Shown: piece by piece, positions 52,663-62,321 of the stretch | How positions within the stretch are numbered: position 1 is the first letter of the stretch | How the letters are laid out: every line of letters begins with the position of its first letter | NCBI GenBank assembly: GCA_044361535.1 | Contig: JBIKIQ010000006.1 | Location: forward strand, 140,489 to 204,488 | DNA: 64,000 nt | Direction of reading: 5' to 3' | Source of the DNA: UBA952 sp044361535 | Lineage (GTDB): Bacteria > Bacteroidota > Bacteroidia > Flavobacteriales_D > Crocinitomicaceae | Translations under genes and position numbers: made by a program | The notes under the pieces: model-generated | The model's input: only the letters and a program-made list of their open reading frames with translations | What the model was told of the DNA's origin: nothing | Databases searched by the model: none

Positions 52663-55068
52663 TTAATTTCTTAGAATTTTTCCGTATTTAACTAAGCTTT
52701 CTATTCTTTCTAAGCTTTTCCGTTGCATACAAAGTTCAACAAATGCTTTACGCTCCAAATCTAATAAGTATTGTTCTGAAACGAGCGTGTTTTCAGATAA
52801 ATCACCTCCACAAAGTACATATCCTAGTTTTTCGGAAATTAATGCATCGTGCTCTGAAATGTAATTTCCACTCAACATGGTATTTGCTCCCACATAAACA
52901 ATTCCCAGTCCTTCTTGGCCAATAACCGTAATATTTTTCTCTCTTTTTGGAGGGATATATCCATTTTCTGCTAATTCAAGGCACGCCTCCTTGGCTCTTT
53001 TTAGTTGCAATTCACGACTCATAACGATTTCGTCTTGTCCAACTCTTAAATATCCCAAATCAAAAGCCTCGTGGGCAGATGTTGAAACTTTAGCCTGACC
53101 AATGGTAAGAAATCTTTCTCTCAACCTATTGATTTTTACATCTCCCTCTTTTAATTCATTCGATAAACGCAGTGCAAATTCTTTCGAGCCACCACCTCCG
53201 GGAATTAATCCTACGCCAAATTCAACTAGCCCCATGTATAATTCGGCATGTGCTACCACTTTATCTGCATGCATGGACATTTCGCAACCCCCACCTAAAG
53301 CTAAGTTATGCGGCGCGACAACAACCGGTATGTTCGAATACCTAATTCGCATCATGGTGTCTTGAAACGCTTTTACTGCAAAATTTAATTCTTCGTAATC
53401 TTGTTCAATAGCCATCATAAAAATCATTCCCACGTTTGCTCCTGCAGAGAATAATGGTCCTGAATTACAAATTACCAAACCTTTATGCTCATTCTCGGCA
53501 ATATCAATGGCTTTATTAATTGCTTGAAGAACACCTCCGCCAATAGTGTTCATTTTTGTATGGAATTCAAGGTTTAAAATACCATCGCCTAGGTGAACAA
53601 CAGACGCATCAGAATTTGACCAAATTAAATGAGTTTCTTTAAGACACGACAAAATAATCTGATCCTCAGTTCCAGGGATTTGCTGGTAACTTTGACTTGT
53701 AATTTCGTAGTATTTTCTTGAGCCATTTTCTTGTTTGTAGAAGGATGAAAAGCCCTTACCAATCATTTCTTTAACCCATGGCGAAACTGTTTTTCCATAA
53801 GATTCAGCTAGTTTTACACCTTCGGAAACACCGATCAAATCCCAGGTTTCAAACGGACCCAACTCCCATCCAAAACCCGCTTTTAAAGCATCATCAATTC
53901 GATATAAGTCATCTGATATTTCCGGAATACGATTTGAAACATACGCAAATAAACCTGAAAACAACTTGCGGTAAAATTCTCCTGCTTTATCTTGTCCCGA
54001 AAACAACATCGGGATTCTTTTTTTTAAATCATCTATAGGTTTCGTCATTTCCAATGTTTGGAACTTAACTTTTTGACTTTGTCGATATTCCAACGTGTTC
54101 AGGTCTAATACATGGATTTCTGACTTTCCATCCGCCGATTTAACCTTCTTGTAAAACCCTTGCCTGGTTTTAGAGCCTAACCAATTGTTTTCAACCATTT
54201 TCTGGATGTAATCGGGCAGTTTAAACAATTGATTTTCTTCGTCAGATTTACAATATTGAGACAATCCATTTGCCACATGAACCAACGTATCTAATCCAAC
54301 AACATCGCAAGTTCGAAAAGTAGCCGACTTCGGACGCCCCAATATAGGGCCTGATAATTTGTCAACCTCCTCTACTGTTAATCCCATTTCCTCAACAGCG
54401 TGAAAAAGAGCCATGATTGAATAAACCCCAACTCTGTTGGCAATGAATGCCGGTGTGTCTTTGCATAATACAGTCTTTTTTCCTAAGTTTTTGGTTCCAA
54501 AATCCATCAGAAAATCAACTATTTCTGGTTTTGTATGGCTAGATGGAATGATTTCTAAGAGTTGTAAATATCGTGGTGGATTGAAAAAATGGGTTCCGCA
54601 AAAATGTGATTTAAAATCTTCTGACCTGCCTTCAACCATACGATTTATTGGAATTCCAGAAGTATTTGAGGAGATAATAGTCCCCGTTTTTCGGTGTTGT
54701 TCAACGCGTTCAAATAAATTTTTCTTAATGTCTAATTGCTCTACGACAACCTCAATAATCCAATCACAGGTAGCTATTTTATCCAAATCATCGTCAAAAT
54801 TCCCGGTAGTTATTTTAGAAACAAAGGTCTTTTTATAGAGTGGCGATGGATTTGATTTCACTGTATTGTCTAAGGCCTGATTCACAATTCTATTTCGAAC
54901 AACCTTCGAATTCAAGTCCAATCCCTTTAAATTTTCTTCGGAAGTCAATTCTTTAGGAGAAATATCTAACAACAATACTTCACAACCAATATTTGCAAAG
55001 TGACAAGCAATTCTTGAACCCATTATCCCAGAGCCAAGCACAGCAACACGTTTTATATACCTTTTCAT
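52663..55068 (-). CDS. 3-hydroxyacyl-CoA dehydrogenase/enoyl-CoA hydratase
   Basis: An 801-residue bifunctional beta-oxidation enzyme. N-terminal 3-hydroxyacyl-CoA dehydrogenase: NAD site VAVLGSGIMGSRIACHFA and two 3HCDH C-terminal domains (to about 450). C-terminal crotonase domain (about 480-690) with SGPLFSAGANVGMIF and the Glu-containing VEFGVGLIPGGGGSKEF. The dehydrogenase-first order is that of Bacillus FadN rather than Escherichia coli FadB. The start is the ATG at 55068, 16 bases after the marR stop. Confidence 0.93.
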   Translation of the reverse strand: MKRYIKRVAVLGSGIMGSRIACHFANIGCEVLLLDISPKELTSEENLKGLDLNSKVVRNRIVNQALDNTVKSNPSPLYKKTFVSKITTGNFDDDLDKIATCDWIIEVVVEQLDIKKNLFERVEQHRKTGTIISSNTSGIPINRMVEGRSEDFKSHFCGTHFFNPPRYLQLLEIIPSSHTKPEIVDFLMDFGTKNLGKKTVLCKDTPAFIANRVGVYSIMALFHAVEEMGLTVEEVDKLSGPILGRPKSATFRTCDVVGLDTLVHVANGLSQYCKSDEENQLFKLPDYIQKMVENNWLGSKTRQGFYKKVKSADGKSEIHVLDLNTLEYRQSQKVKFQTLEMTKPIDDLKKRIPMLFSGQDKAGEFYRKLFSGLFAYVSNRIPEISDDLYRIDDALKAGFGWELGPFETWDLIGVSEGVKLAESYGKTVSPWVKEMIGKGFSSFYKQENGSRKYYEITSQSYQQIPGTEDQIILSCLKETHLIWSNSDASVVHLGDGILNLEFHTKMNTIGGGVLQAINKAIDIAENEHKGLVICNSGPLFSAGANVGMIFMMAIEQDYEELNFAVKAFQDTMMRIRYSNIPVVVAPHNLALGGGCEMSMHADKVVAHAELYMGLVEFGVGLIPGGGGSKEFALRLSNELKEGDVKINRLRERFLTIGQAKVSTSAHEAFDLGYLRVGQDEIVMSRELQLKRAKEACLELAENGYIPPKREKNITVIGQEGLGIVYVGANTMLSGNYISEHDALISEKLGYVLCGGDLSENTLVSEQYLLDLERKAFVELCMQRKSLERIESLVKYGKILRN

Positions 55069-55084
55069 TGTTTGCTCTTATTAA

Positions 55085-55525
55085 TTAATCATGTTTGACA
55101 ATTTCATCAATAATTTCATCCATGGCTTGCATTGTTTTAAAGAAACCATGAAGTTCGTCTTTTGAAATTCGTTCTAGAATTTTACTATTAAAGTCAATTA
55201 AAAAATCCCGGACGATATTTCGTTTTTTAAGCCCCTCATTTGTAAGAAAAATCAATACTTTTCGTTTGTCTTTACTTGTAACCTCTCTCCTTATCCATCC
55301 TTGATCTTCCATGGACTTAAGGGTTCTAGAAAGAGAAGTTGGTTCCATGCCCATGCGTGGCCCTAAAGAAGTACTGGGAGTGCCTACTTTGTCTATGTTC
55401 ATGAGTATAAAACCTGCTGAAATAGTTAATCCCTGTGCCATTGCTTTTTGATTATACATTCTGTATATTCGGTGCCAAGCATGTCTGATTTGAACATCAA
55501 TTAATCCTTGCTTTTTTTCATTCAT
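55085..55525 (-). CDS. MarR-family repressor of beta-oxidation operon
   Basis: A 146-residue MarR winged-helix regulator. Core: TSLGPRMGMEPTSLSRTLKSMEDQGWIRRE, wing DKRKVLIFLTNEG. Leads an operon with the dehydrogenase/hydratase, DedA and thiolase genes, so acyl-CoA or a fatty acid is the likely inducer. A perfect 18-base palindrome lies 18 bases upstream of its ATG. The minus strand also has TATATTTG at 55538-55531, a -7 element only 5 bases from the ATG, so the transcript may be nearly leaderless. Confidence 0.93.
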   Translation of the reverse strand: MNEKKQGLIDVQIRHAWHRIYRMYNQKAMAQGLTISAGFILMNIDKVGTPSTSLGPRMGMEPTSLSRTLKSMEDQGWIRREVTSKDKRKVLIFLTNEGLKKRNIVRDFLIDFNSKILERISKDELHGFFKTMQAMDEIIDEIVKHD

Positions 55526-55543
55526 CGCAACAAATATACATAT

Positions 55544-55561
55544 TATTATGCGCGCATAATA
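55544..55561. promoter_or_regulatory. MarR operator: 18-base perfect palindrome
   Basis: TATTATGCGCGCATAATA in the 80-base gap between marR and the histidine kinase gene. MarR proteins bind palindromes of about this length. It overlaps the -33 regions of both divergent promoters, so it could couple the kinase gene to the same repressor. Confidence 0.75.
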
Positions 55562-55572
55562 TAAAAATATTG

Positions 55573-55580
55573 TATTTTTG
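55573..55580 (+). promoter_or_regulatory. -7 element TATTTTTG for kinase operon
   Basis: TATTTTTG matches TAnnTTTG, 25 bases upstream of the kinase ATG. No TTTG is seen at the expected -33 distance; that region is taken by the palindrome. Confidence 0.55.
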
Positions 55581-55605
55581 ATAAATTATTTAGCGTTAAA
55601 AATAG

Positions 55606-57240
55606 ATGAAGCAGATTCGGGTTAATATTGTTGTAATTCTTTTAGCAGCCTCTGTTTTATCTCTATTGATAATTCAGACTTTTCAGGTAATTCAACTATA
55701 CGAGCGAAAAACCATCCAATTTAATAACAATCTTAAAACTTCTTTGGAAAGAATTGCTATTCGTCATGAAAAAGCAGAAGATATTCGACGATACATGCGT
55801 TTGGTTAATAATGATTTCAGTACGCAGTATAAAGACATTTTAAAGCAAGAATTTAAAAATCTTATTCCAAAAAATGAAACTGTATCCATTGCGGACACAA
55901 CTATTTTTGAAGGAGGAAAAAAGTTAAGTTATCTTATTATCAAGGGAAAAGCAGTGGATTCCATTTCGGGTGTAACGACAGAACAAAAAGTATATGCTCG
56001 GGATGTGCGGGAGTTGAAAGATTTATTTGATAAGAGCAGTAATCCTCTTCCTACAAATGATTCCATGAAGATCGCAATTCAATTAGACGAACAAGTACTT
56101 CAACAAATCTTCAAAAAAGCACGATTTGTAAATGATATGATGGTTCAGGCTTTTCGTGATAATATTTATAGCGACCAAAGCAAGCGAATAGATGTGGCGT
56201 TTTTGGATTCAGTAATTAGAAATGAATTGGTTGGGGATGATTTGCCTCAGAAGTACAAATTTGCGGTTGCCAATGATTCCAATAAAGTTTTTACTTTTTC
56301 GAATAGCCCACAAACCTATGATTCCAAACTTGTATTGAGCGAAAGTGGTAAAACCGTCTTATTTCCAAGTAATATTATAGATGAAAACATTCATTTGTAT
56401 TTATTTTTCCCGGACAAAAAGAGTTTCGTACTTCAAGAAATGCAGAACTCATTGATCGTGAGCTTGGTTTTGGTGGTTTTCATTATCATTTCACTCATTA
56501 TTATGTTTCGAACCATCATGGAACAAAAACGCTTGTCTGAAATGAAAAGTGATTTTATTTCAAATATGACTCACGAGTTTAAAACACCCATTTCAACAAT
56601 TTCTTTAGCTTGTCAGGCCATGAATGATACGGATATGGTTGACGAACAGACAAACGCTACCGTATCTCCCTATGTAAAAATGATCAATCAGGAAAACAAG
56701 AGGTTGGAAACCTTGGTTGAAAGTATCCTCCAAAGCGCGGTCATTGAAAAAGGGGATATAAAATACAAGGATGAAGTAATTAATTTTGTTCAGCTTGTAG
56801 AAAATGAAATAGAGAAAGCCCGTTTTCGGATAAAGGGAAATGACGGAAAAATTGAATTTAATGACGTATTTGAATCGATCGAATTTCAAGCAGACAGGAT
56901 GCACGTCACCAATATCATTTCCAATCTTTTAGACAACGCTATAAAATACAGCAAAGAAAATCCATTGATAAAGGTTTCAATTGAATCAGATAATAAACAC
57001 GTATATTTGAGCGTTAGTGATAATGGTATTGGAATAAAGAAGGAACACATACCGAGATTGTTTGACAAGTTATACAGGGTCCCAACAGGCAACATTCATA
57101 ATGTGAAAGGATTCGGTCTTGGTTTGAGTTATGTTAAAGCCATTTGTGATCATTATAAATGGGAAATTAAAGTGAAAAGTAACTATGGTGAAGGATCAAC
57201 TTTTACCGTTTTATTTAAAAATAAAGGAGGTTTAAAATGA
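55606..57240 (+). CDS. Sensor histidine kinase
   Basis: A 544-residue membrane kinase. Transmembrane helices at about 7-27 and 281-303 enclose a periplasmic sensor domain of about 250 residues with no recognised fold. HisKA: SNMTHEFKTPIS with phospho-acceptor His323. ATPase: NIISNLLDNAIKYS (N), SDNGIGI (G1), GFGLGLSYVKAI (G2). It overlaps the response regulator gene by ATGA, so they form a pair. The signal is unknown. Next to polysaccharide genes. Confidence 0.95.
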   Translation: MKQIRVNIVVILLAASVLSLLIIQTFQVIQLYERKTIQFNNNLKTSLERIAIRHEKAEDIRRYMRLVNNDFSTQYKDILKQEFKNLIPKNETVSIADTTIFEGGKKLSYLIIKGKAVDSISGVTTEQKVYARDVRELKDLFDKSSNPLPTNDSMKIAIQLDEQVLQQIFKKARFVNDMMVQAFRDNIYSDQSKRIDVAFLDSVIRNELVGDDLPQKYKFAVANDSNKVFTFSNSPQTYDSKLVLSESGKTVLFPSNIIDENIHLYLFFPDKKSFVLQEMQNSLIVSLVLVVFIIISLIIMFRTIMEQKRLSEMKSDFISNMTHEFKTPISTISLACQAMNDTDMVDEQTNATVSPYVKMINQENKRLETLVESILQSAVIEKGDIKYKDEVINFVQLVENEIEKARFRIKGNDGKIEFNDVFESIEFQADRMHVTNIISNLLDNAIKYSKENPLIKVSIESDNKHVYLSVSDNGIGIKKEHIPRLFDKLYRVPTGNIHNVKGFGLGLSYVKAICDHYKWEIKVKSNYGEGSTFTVLFKNKGGLK

Positions 57241-57926
57241 GTAAGAAATTTTCAATTTTATTAGCAGAGGACGACGAAAATCTTGGTCAATTATTGTTTA
57301 CCTATTTACAAAACAAAGGGTTTCACGTCATTTTAACGCGAAACGGAAAGGTGGCTTATGAGCGGTTTACAAAAGATACTTACGACTTCTGTATTTTTGA
57401 TGTAATGATGCCTGAAATGGATGGATTTACCTTGGCAAAAGAAATTCGTGAGGTGGACAAAAAGGTGCCAATTCTATTCTTAACAGCCAAATCAATGAAG
57501 GAAGATCGTTTACAAGGATTTGAAATCGGTGGAGACGATTACCTAACCAAACCGTTTTCCATGGAGGAATTATTAGCGAGAGTTAATGCCATTCTAAAAC
57601 GAGTTAGCCCAGTTGAAGTAAACGTAAATACTGAAATGTATATTGGGAAAATTCGTTATGAACCAGAATTACGTATACTCCATATTGAAGAAGGACCAAA
57701 AAAACTTACTACCAAGGAAAATGATTTGCTTTTGCTTCTGGTAAAAAATCAAAATGAGATTTTGGATAGACAGGCGACGCTTCGGGCTGTTTGGGGTGAT
57801 GATAATTATTTTAATGGCCGCAGCATGGATGTGTATATTGCCAAATTAAGAAAGCTACTTAAGGAAGACGAAAATATTGAAATAATGAATATTCACGGGA
57901 AAGGATTTAAGTTATTGATCCGTTAA
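57237..57926 (+). CDS. OmpR-family response regulator
   Basis: A 229-residue regulator, partner of the upstream kinase. Receiver: LLAEDDENLG, phospho-acceptor Asp55 in FCIFDVMMPEMDG, LTAKS, YLTKPFS. Winged helix with ATLRAVWGDDNYFNGRSMDVYIAKLRKLL. Likely controls envelope or polysaccharide genes, possibly the next ones. Confidence 0.95.
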   Translation: MSKKFSILLAEDDENLGQLLFTYLQNKGFHVILTRNGKVAYERFTKDTYDFCIFDVMMPEMDGFTLAKEIREVDKKVPILFLTAKSMKEDRLQGFEIGGDDYLTKPFSMEELLARVNAILKRVSPVEVNVNTEMYIGKIRYEPELRILHIEEGPKKLTTKENDLLLLLVKNQNEILDRQATLRAVWGDDNYFNGRSMDVYIAKLRKLLKEDENIEIMNIHGKGFKLLIR

Positions 57927-57947
57927 TTCCCGAAGAATTATAACTTG

Positions 57948-59399
57948 ATGAAGGGCAATTTTATTTCTAACCTTTTTCTGTCATTATTTCTTAATCTTCT
58001 TATTAAGCCCATTTCCCTTTTAGTAATAGATGCCGAAGTTCAAAACAGAGTCGGCGCTGAAAATTATGGGTTGTATTTTTCTTTGCTAAATCTCTCGGTT
58101 CTCTTCAATATTCTGGTTGATTTAGGCATAAATAATTATACCATACGAACGATGGCTCAAGATCCTAATTTGGCTACCAAACATGTTGGTCGAATTATAA
58201 TTCTTCGTATACTCTTGTTCTTCATTTATAGTGTATTTACCTTGTCTGTTGCATTAACTATAGGGTATAGGGGACATGAACTTATCTTGATAGGAATTCT
58301 CATTTTTAATCAACTTCTTGTTATGTTTACCGCCTATGCTCGTAGTTATTTTTCGGGATTGCATTATTTTAAAACCGACTCTATCATTTCTGTATTTGAT
58401 CGGTTTTTATTAATTGTTTTCTGCGGAACACTTTTGTTTTTAGGAATAACAGATGAACCTTTTCAAATTGAATGGTATATTGTAATTCAAACCCTTTGTT
58501 ATTTTATAACTGCAGTCGTGGCGTTTGTTTTTTTATCTAAAATTATTGATATTCAACAATTCACTTTTGACCGGCAATTTTCACTTCGGGTTATCCGAGA
58601 AAGTATACCTTACGCCTTGCTGATCGTGTTGATGTTATTTTATACAAGATCTGATTCTGTTATTCTTGAGCGATTGCATGAAAAGGGCAGATTTGAGGCG
58701 GGAATTTATGCTCAAGGATTCCGACTTCTTGATGCGTTATATATGTTTGGGATGGTTTTCGTAATGTTATTGTTTCCCATGTTTTCAAGGATATTGAAAC
58801 AATCTAAAAAAGAGATACTTCCACTTTTACAAACCAGCGGTAATTTTTTAATTGGAGGGAGCGCTGTTATTGTTATTGCACTATATTTCAATTCAGAAAC
58901 GGTGTTAAATTGGATTTATGATGCAAATATTAGTGAGTCTGCCCGTTCTTTTAAGTGGCTAATGTTAGGGTTCTTTTCGTTAAGTATAAATTTCATATTT
59001 GGCACCTTGCTTTCCGCAAATGGAAATTTCAAAGTTTTGAATTATTTAGCAGTCGTTGCGGTGTTTTTTAATGTTGGACTAAATTTCGTGTTTGCCCCTG
59101 TGTATGGCTCTGAGGGAGCAGCGTTTATTTTCTTTTTAACCCAAACAGGTGTTTCTCTAGCTCAGTTTATACTTGTTAAGAATATCATCGGATTTAAAAT
59201 AATACCAGTGTTAATTCTAAAACATGCACTTGTTATAATTTCAATTCTACTTTTAGGACTGTATTTATCGGAAGGAATTGAATTATTTGTTTTCCAAACT
59301 TTATTAGGCATAGTGCTTCTTTTTGCATTAAGAATAATTGATCTTCGTGAGCTAAAAAGCTCTTTTCTCTCCTCAAAAGAAACCAATAACAATAATTAA
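57948..59399 (+). CDS. Polysaccharide flippase (Wzx/MATE-like)
   Basis: A 483-residue membrane protein with about 12-14 hydrophobic helices, of the polysaccharide biosynthesis (MOP) family; it would flip lipid-linked sugar units across the inner membrane. Motif region VQNRVGAENYGLYFSLLNLSVLFN is typical. A TTG one codon earlier is in frame; the ATG at 57948 is used. Downstream of the response regulator by 21 bases. Confidence 0.9.
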   Translation: MKGNFISNLFLSLFLNLLIKPISLLVIDAEVQNRVGAENYGLYFSLLNLSVLFNILVDLGINNYTIRTMAQDPNLATKHVGRIIILRILLFFIYSVFTLSVALTIGYRGHELILIGILIFNQLLVMFTAYARSYFSGLHYFKTDSIISVFDRFLLIVFCGTLLFLGITDEPFQIEWYIVIQTLCYFITAVVAFVFLSKIIDIQQFTFDRQFSLRVIRESIPYALLIVLMLFYTRSDSVILERLHEKGRFEAGIYAQGFRLLDALYMFGMVFVMLLFPMFSRILKQSKKEILPLLQTSGNFLIGGSAVIVIALYFNSETVLNWIYDANISESARSFKWLMLGFFSLSINFIFGTLLSANGNFKVLNYLAVVAVFFNVGLNFVFAPVYGSEGAAFIFFLTQTGVSLAQFILVKNIIGFKIIPVLILKHALVIISILLLGLYLSEGIELFVFQTLLGIVLLFALRIIDLRELKSSFLSSKETNNNN

Positions 59400-59402
59400 G
59401 CG

Positions 59403-59418
59403 TACAAAACGTTTTGTA
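59403..59418. promoter_or_regulatory. TACAAAACGTTTTGTA palindrome
   Basis: A perfect 16-base palindrome in the 60-base gap between the flippase and Wzz genes. TAATTTTG at 59431-59438 fits a -7 element for the Wzz gene, so the palindrome could be an operator. Confidence 0.4.
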
Positions 59419-59459
59419 GAATTAATAGTCTAATTTTGCATCCGAAAATAAGCTAATTT

Positions 59460-60452
59460 ATGTCACAATCTTCTCCTGATTTATCCGAAAATAGAAATGA
59501 TTTTATTCAATTTGTTTGGTTAAACCGCAAATTCATTATTGGTTTTTCAGCTGTAGCAACCGTAATAGCTGTTATTGTTTCCTTTTTACTTACACCTTTA
59601 TATTTATCTACAGCTATTGTTTTCCCCGCTGCTTCGTCCACCGTTTCATTTTCAGAACAACGAAATGCAAAGTCTGCCTCAATGGATTTTGGCGAGGAAG
59701 AACAAGCGGAGCAATTAGTTCAAATCCTGCAATCTTCAAAAATTCGCGACCGAATAGTAAAGAAATTTAATTTGATGGAGCACTATGAAATAGATCCTTC
59801 AGACAAAAACAAATATTATAAATTAGTAAAAACGTATGAGGGCTATTTCTCTTTTACACGAACGCGTTTTGGATCAATAAAAATTGATGTTCTGGACAAG
59901 GATCCAAAGTTGGCTGCAACAATGGCCAATAGTATTGTAGAATTAATAGATTCTGTTAAAAATGAGATGGTTTCTCAAAGAACCATTCCGGCTTATGAAA
60001 TTAATAAAAGGAAGAAAGAACAACTTGAAAAAGAACTAGAAGGAATGAATACCGAATTGGATTCATTATCGGCAAAAGGTGTAATGTCCTTTAATAGTCG
60101 GTCCGGATTATTTGAAGCTTACGTTGGCGCATCTGGAAGTGATCGTGCCGACATGAAAGAGAAAATAGACATGAATATCAAATATGGTTCTAAATACGAT
60201 GGATTGGAACGCTTGAGAAATGAGAAGTTTTCAAAGCTTGAGGAATTTCAGGCGGCCTACGAACAAGCAGAATCAGATGCGAACACAAAGTTTAATCACA
60301 AATTTGTTGTTGAATATGCTGTTGTAGCCGATAAAAAAGATAAGCCGAAAAGGCTAATTATTATTCTAGTGGCTGGAGTTGGTGCCATGATATTTTCGTT
60401 ACTTATTCTGCTTGTTCAACAACGGTTTAAAGAGTTAAAACAACTTAAATGA
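59460..60452 (+). CDS. Wzz-type chain-length determinant protein
   Basis: A 330-residue protein with two transmembrane helices (about 25-48 and 303-325) and a periplasmic alpha/beta plus coiled-coil part between. The N-terminus (FIIGFSAVATVIAVIVSFLLTPLYLSTAIVFP) is that of the Wzz/polysaccharide co-polymerase family. It sets polymer length with Wzy. It overlaps the next gene by ATGA. Confidence 0.9.
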   Translation: MSQSSPDLSENRNDFIQFVWLNRKFIIGFSAVATVIAVIVSFLLTPLYLSTAIVFPAASSTVSFSEQRNAKSASMDFGEEEQAEQLVQILQSSKIRDRIVKKFNLMEHYEIDPSDKNKYYKLVKTYEGYFSFTRTRFGSIKIDVLDKDPKLAATMANSIVELIDSVKNEMVSQRTIPAYEINKRKKEQLEKELEGMNTELDSLSAKGVMSFNSRSGLFEAYVGASGSDRADMKEKIDMNIKYGSKYDGLERLRNEKFSKLEEFQAAYEQAESDANTKFNHKFVVEYAVVADKKDKPKRLIIILVAGVGAMIFSLLILLVQQRFKELKQLK

Positions 60453-61903
60453 TTGCTGCAGTAAGAAATAATCTTTTTATTTCACTGAGTTCATTGGCTT
60501 TTTTACTTTTGAGTTCACTTCTAATATGGTTAGATTTATATTGGATATGTCTATTCCCATTGGTCCTATTAGGAATTTATGCGGCTATTTATCACACCCG
60601 AATCATTTTTTTGAGTCTGGCTTTTCTAACTCCATTATCTGTAAATATTGAAGAATTCACCCAAAGCGTGGGCCTTTTTGTACCGACTGAGCCATTCTTT
60701 TTTGGATTTATGCTTCTCACTATTTTTTTTGAATTACGCAAACGAACGTTTTCCAAGAAGCTAATAAATCATCCCATAGTATTGGCTGCTGGATTTTATT
60801 TGTTAATCGTATTTATTAGTTCAATTACGAGTACACATCCTTTGGTTTCATTTAAATTTTTATTAGCCAAACTTTGGTTTTTTATTCCTCTATTGATCTT
60901 GGCTCCGGTTTACTTTCAAGAAAAAAAGAATATTCATTGGTTTCTTTTTCTATTTGTCCTTGGCACTGTGATAGCAAGTATTTACACGTTAATTCATCAC
61001 AGCACGTATAATTTTGGAGAGAAGGAAGGACATTGGGTAATGTATCCATTTTTTAAAGATCATACCATTTACGGGGCAATTATTGCATTTGTTTTGCCTT
61101 GGTCGATTGCATTGTTTTATTTAAAAAACACAAATCCTTTGGAAAAAGTAGGATTGGTATCAATTGTAACAATTATTTTGGTTGCACTCTTTTTCTCATA
61201 TACGCGAGCGGCTTGGCTTAGCGTTATGGGTGCGCTTGTTATATGGGGATTGATTTATTTCAGGGTGAAACTTTCTTATTTATTTGTAATTGGTGCATTC
61301 TCTCTTTTATCACTGTTTATTTTTTGGGACCAAATTCAAATGGAGTTGGAGAGAAATGATGAGGTTCATACGACAGAAGAATTTGGAACACGTCTTCAGA
61401 GCGCAGCAAATGTATCTACTGATGCTTCTAATCTAGAACGAATAAATCGATGGGCCTGTGCAATAGAAATGTTTAAAGAAAAGCCTTTTCTTGGCTTTGG
61501 CCCTGGAACATATCAATTTGAATATGCCCAATTTCAGGAGCCAGAAAATCTAACGATTATATCTACAAATTTTGGAGATATGGGAAATGCCCACAGTGAG
61601 TATTTAGGCGCCCTTTCTGAAACAGGAATCATTGGCTTACTGTCGTTTATAACCTTAATTATAGTGGTGTTTTATAAAGGCATAACACTCTTTTATAAAT
61701 CTGCGGGAGATAGATCGCAACAGGCAGTTTTGCTTTCCTCAATATTGGCTCTGTCCACTTATTTTATTCACGCCTTTTTGAATAACTATTTAGACACAGA
61801 TAAGGCGGCAGTTCCAATTCTCGGGATTTGTGCACTGTTTATTGCTCTTGAGAATAATTTTAGCGACAAGTTTTCGTCTAATCAAAAAACAACCGACCAT
61901 TAA
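60449..61903 (+). CDS. O-antigen ligase/polymerase family protein
   Basis: A 484-residue membrane protein with about 12 helices. The Wzy_C/O-antigen ligase motifs are FLGFGPGTYQFEY and GNAHSEYLGALSETGIIGLL, including the conserved His and Gly. With the flippase and Wzz it completes a Wzx/Wzz/Wzy set. Whether it polymerises repeat units or ligates to lipid A is undecided. Its end overlaps the convergent GNAT gene by 26 bases. Confidence 0.88.
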   Translation: MIAAVRNNLFISLSSLAFLLLSSLLIWLDLYWICLFPLVLLGIYAAIYHTRIIFLSLAFLTPLSVNIEEFTQSVGLFVPTEPFFFGFMLLTIFFELRKRTFSKKLINHPIVLAAGFYLLIVFISSITSTHPLVSFKFLLAKLWFFIPLLILAPVYFQEKKNIHWFLFLFVLGTVIASIYTLIHHSTYNFGEKEGHWVMYPFFKDHTIYGAIIAFVLPWSIALFYLKNTNPLEKVGLVSIVTIILVALFFSYTRAAWLSVMGALVIWGLIYFRVKLSYLFVIGAFSLLSLFIFWDQIQMELERNDEVHTTEEFGTRLQSAANVSTDASNLERINRWACAIEMFKEKPFLGFGPGTYQFEYAQFQEPENLTIISTNFGDMGNAHSEYLGALSETGIIGLLSFITLIIVVFYKGITLFYKSAGDRSQQAVLLSSILALSTYFIHAFLNNYLDTDKAAVPILGICALFIALENNFSDKFSSNQKTTDH

Positions 61904-62321
61904 TCCACTCAGGGTCTAAAATTGCCTGTTGTTTCCGATAAAAATTTAAAGCAGGTTCATTCCATTCCAATACTTGCCAGTCCATACGTTTGACTCCTAT
62001 TTCCTGAGCGATTTCAACCGTTCTTTGAAACAACTTTTCACCAATTCCCGTTTGTCTCTTTTCTGGAATAACAAAAAAATCTTCTAAATACAGGCATTTT
62101 CCTTTCCAAGTAGAATATGAAATATAGTATAATGAAAACCCAACGATTTGATTATCTTCTTCCGCAATTAGGGCTGAACAAATTTTATCTTTGAATAAGT
62201 CAATGGCCAGTTGATTAGGTGTATTGGTAACTTGTTCAGGTGCTTTTTCATATACCGCCAATGCATAAATTAGGTCGAAGATTTCTGTTTCGTCTCCCGG
62301 TTTTGCTTGCCTAATATTCAT
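61878..62321 (-). CDS. GNAT-family N-acetyltransferase
   Basis: A 147-residue GNAT enzyme. The acetyl-CoA P-loop is EKRQTGIGEKLF; catalytic-region strand LYLEDFFVIP and C-terminal NEPALNFYRKQ are family-typical, and the overall pattern resembles the spermidine/thialysine acetyltransferase group (FxIPEYRGxGIG). The substrate is unknown. The ATG overlaps the sprA stop by one base (TAATG). Confidence 0.88.
   Translation of the reverse strand: MNIRQAKPGDETEIFDLIYALAVYEKAPEQVTNTPNQLAIDLFKDKICSALIAEEDNQIVGFSLYYISYSTWKGKCLYLEDFFVIPEKRQTGIGEKLFQRTVEIAQEIGVKRMDWQVLEWNEPALNFYRKQQAILDPEWINGRLFFD

Noticed and set aside
53102..53365. Open frame antisense to the dehydrogenase/hydratase gene
   Set aside because: The overlapping gene on the opposite strand is certain, and the antisense product has no recognisable features.
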